From: an uncultured Parvibacter sp.
Lineage (GTDB): Bacteria; Actinomycetota; Coriobacteriia; Coriobacteriales; Eggerthellaceae
NCBI GenBank assembly: GCA_910587945.1
Contig: CAJUNI010000004.1
Span: forward strand, 1-5,864
DNA: 5,864 nucleotides
Reading direction: 5' to 3'
The position numbers were made by a program, and so were the translations under genes. Of this stretch, positions 5,710 to 5,864 are shown one piece after another. Numbering within the stretch: position 1 is the first letter of the stretch; each line of letters begins with the position of its first letter. The notes beneath the pieces were generated by a model. That model saw only the letters and a list, made by a program, of their open reading frames with translations. It was not told the DNA's origin and made no database searches.

Positions 5710-5864
5710 ATGAATTGTCCCCACTGTGGTGCGTCACTTACCGATGATGCCGTCGTCTGTTACAACTGCGGAACTACGGTTCAAGGGGCTGCTACTCCTG
5801 GATATACGGCGCCCTCGTCGGCTGAAACACCGCTGGTGACCGCTTATCCCCAAAAGAAATCCAA
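5710..5864 (+). CDS. Zinc-ribbon domain protein, 3'-truncated by window edge
   Basis: The open frame starts at an ATG preceded by AAGGAGG (5699-5705) and continues to the window end, giving 51 complete codons. The first residues, MNCPHCGASLTDDAVVCYNC, form a treble-clef-like zinc ribbon with Cys3, Cys6, Cys17 and Cys20 in a CX2C-X10-CX2C pattern, which should bind one structural zinc ion. A Thr/Ala/Pro/Ser-rich linker follows, then a basic QKKS stretch at the edge. In many Gram-positive and archaeal proteins such an N-terminal ribbon and flexible linker precede a membrane segment or an unrelated C-terminal domain, but that part is outside the window, so the function cannot be given. Confidence 0.85.
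   Translation, partial: MNCPHCGASLTDDAVVCYNCGTTVQGAATPGYTAPSSAETPLVTAYPQKKS

Overview
The window is ordinary bacterial chromosome of middling GC content. All five genes run on the plus strand, with intergenic gaps of about 130 to 215 bases. I see no transposase, integrase, phage gene, CRISPR array, tRNA or rRNA. The gene content fits a Gram-positive host: an XpaC/TelA pair, a Na+/amino-acid symporter of the AGCS family, a cation diffusion facilitator of the type with an extra C-terminal domain, and a zinc-ribbon protein. Middling GC and GGAGG-type ribosome sites would suit a gut Actinomycetota/Coriobacteriia-like or Bacillota-like organism, but the sequence alone does not settle this.

Layout. 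Bases 2-1081 hold the C-terminal three quarters or so of an alanine/glycine:Na+ symporter whose start lies before the window. Bases 1082-1293 are a gap of about 210 bases with no gene but unusually good potential for RNA secondary structure, including a 9-bp outer helix that closes a nested 8-bp helix. Bases 1294-2733 encode an XpaC-family ('5-bromo-4-chloroindolyl phosphate hydrolysis') membrane protein with a long Pro/Gln/Ser-rich N-terminus. Bases 2734-2892 are a second structured gap, holding a possible internal promoter. Bases 2893-4047 encode a TelA ('toxic anion resistance') protein. A strong rho-independent terminator at 4112-4141 closes this unit. Bases 4257-5579 encode a CDF metal-ion transporter. 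A gap with a likely promoter follows, and a zinc-ribbon protein starts at 5710 and runs off the window.

How the genes work together. XpaC and TelA are commonly adjacent in Gram-positive bacteria and are best read as one functional module: a membrane-anchored coiled-coil/helical protein and a cytosolic all-helical partner, linked by annotation to tellurite and cell-envelope stress. Their biochemical activity is not established. The symporter and CDF transporter are flanking housekeeping or homeostasis genes with no demonstrated link to that module.

The most interesting material is non-coding. The leaders of xpaC and telA each contain mutually exclusive base-pairing options and short anti-Shine-Dalgarno candidates. 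This could be RNA-level control of the XpaC/TelA module, but it rests on reading by eye and needs covariation evidence.
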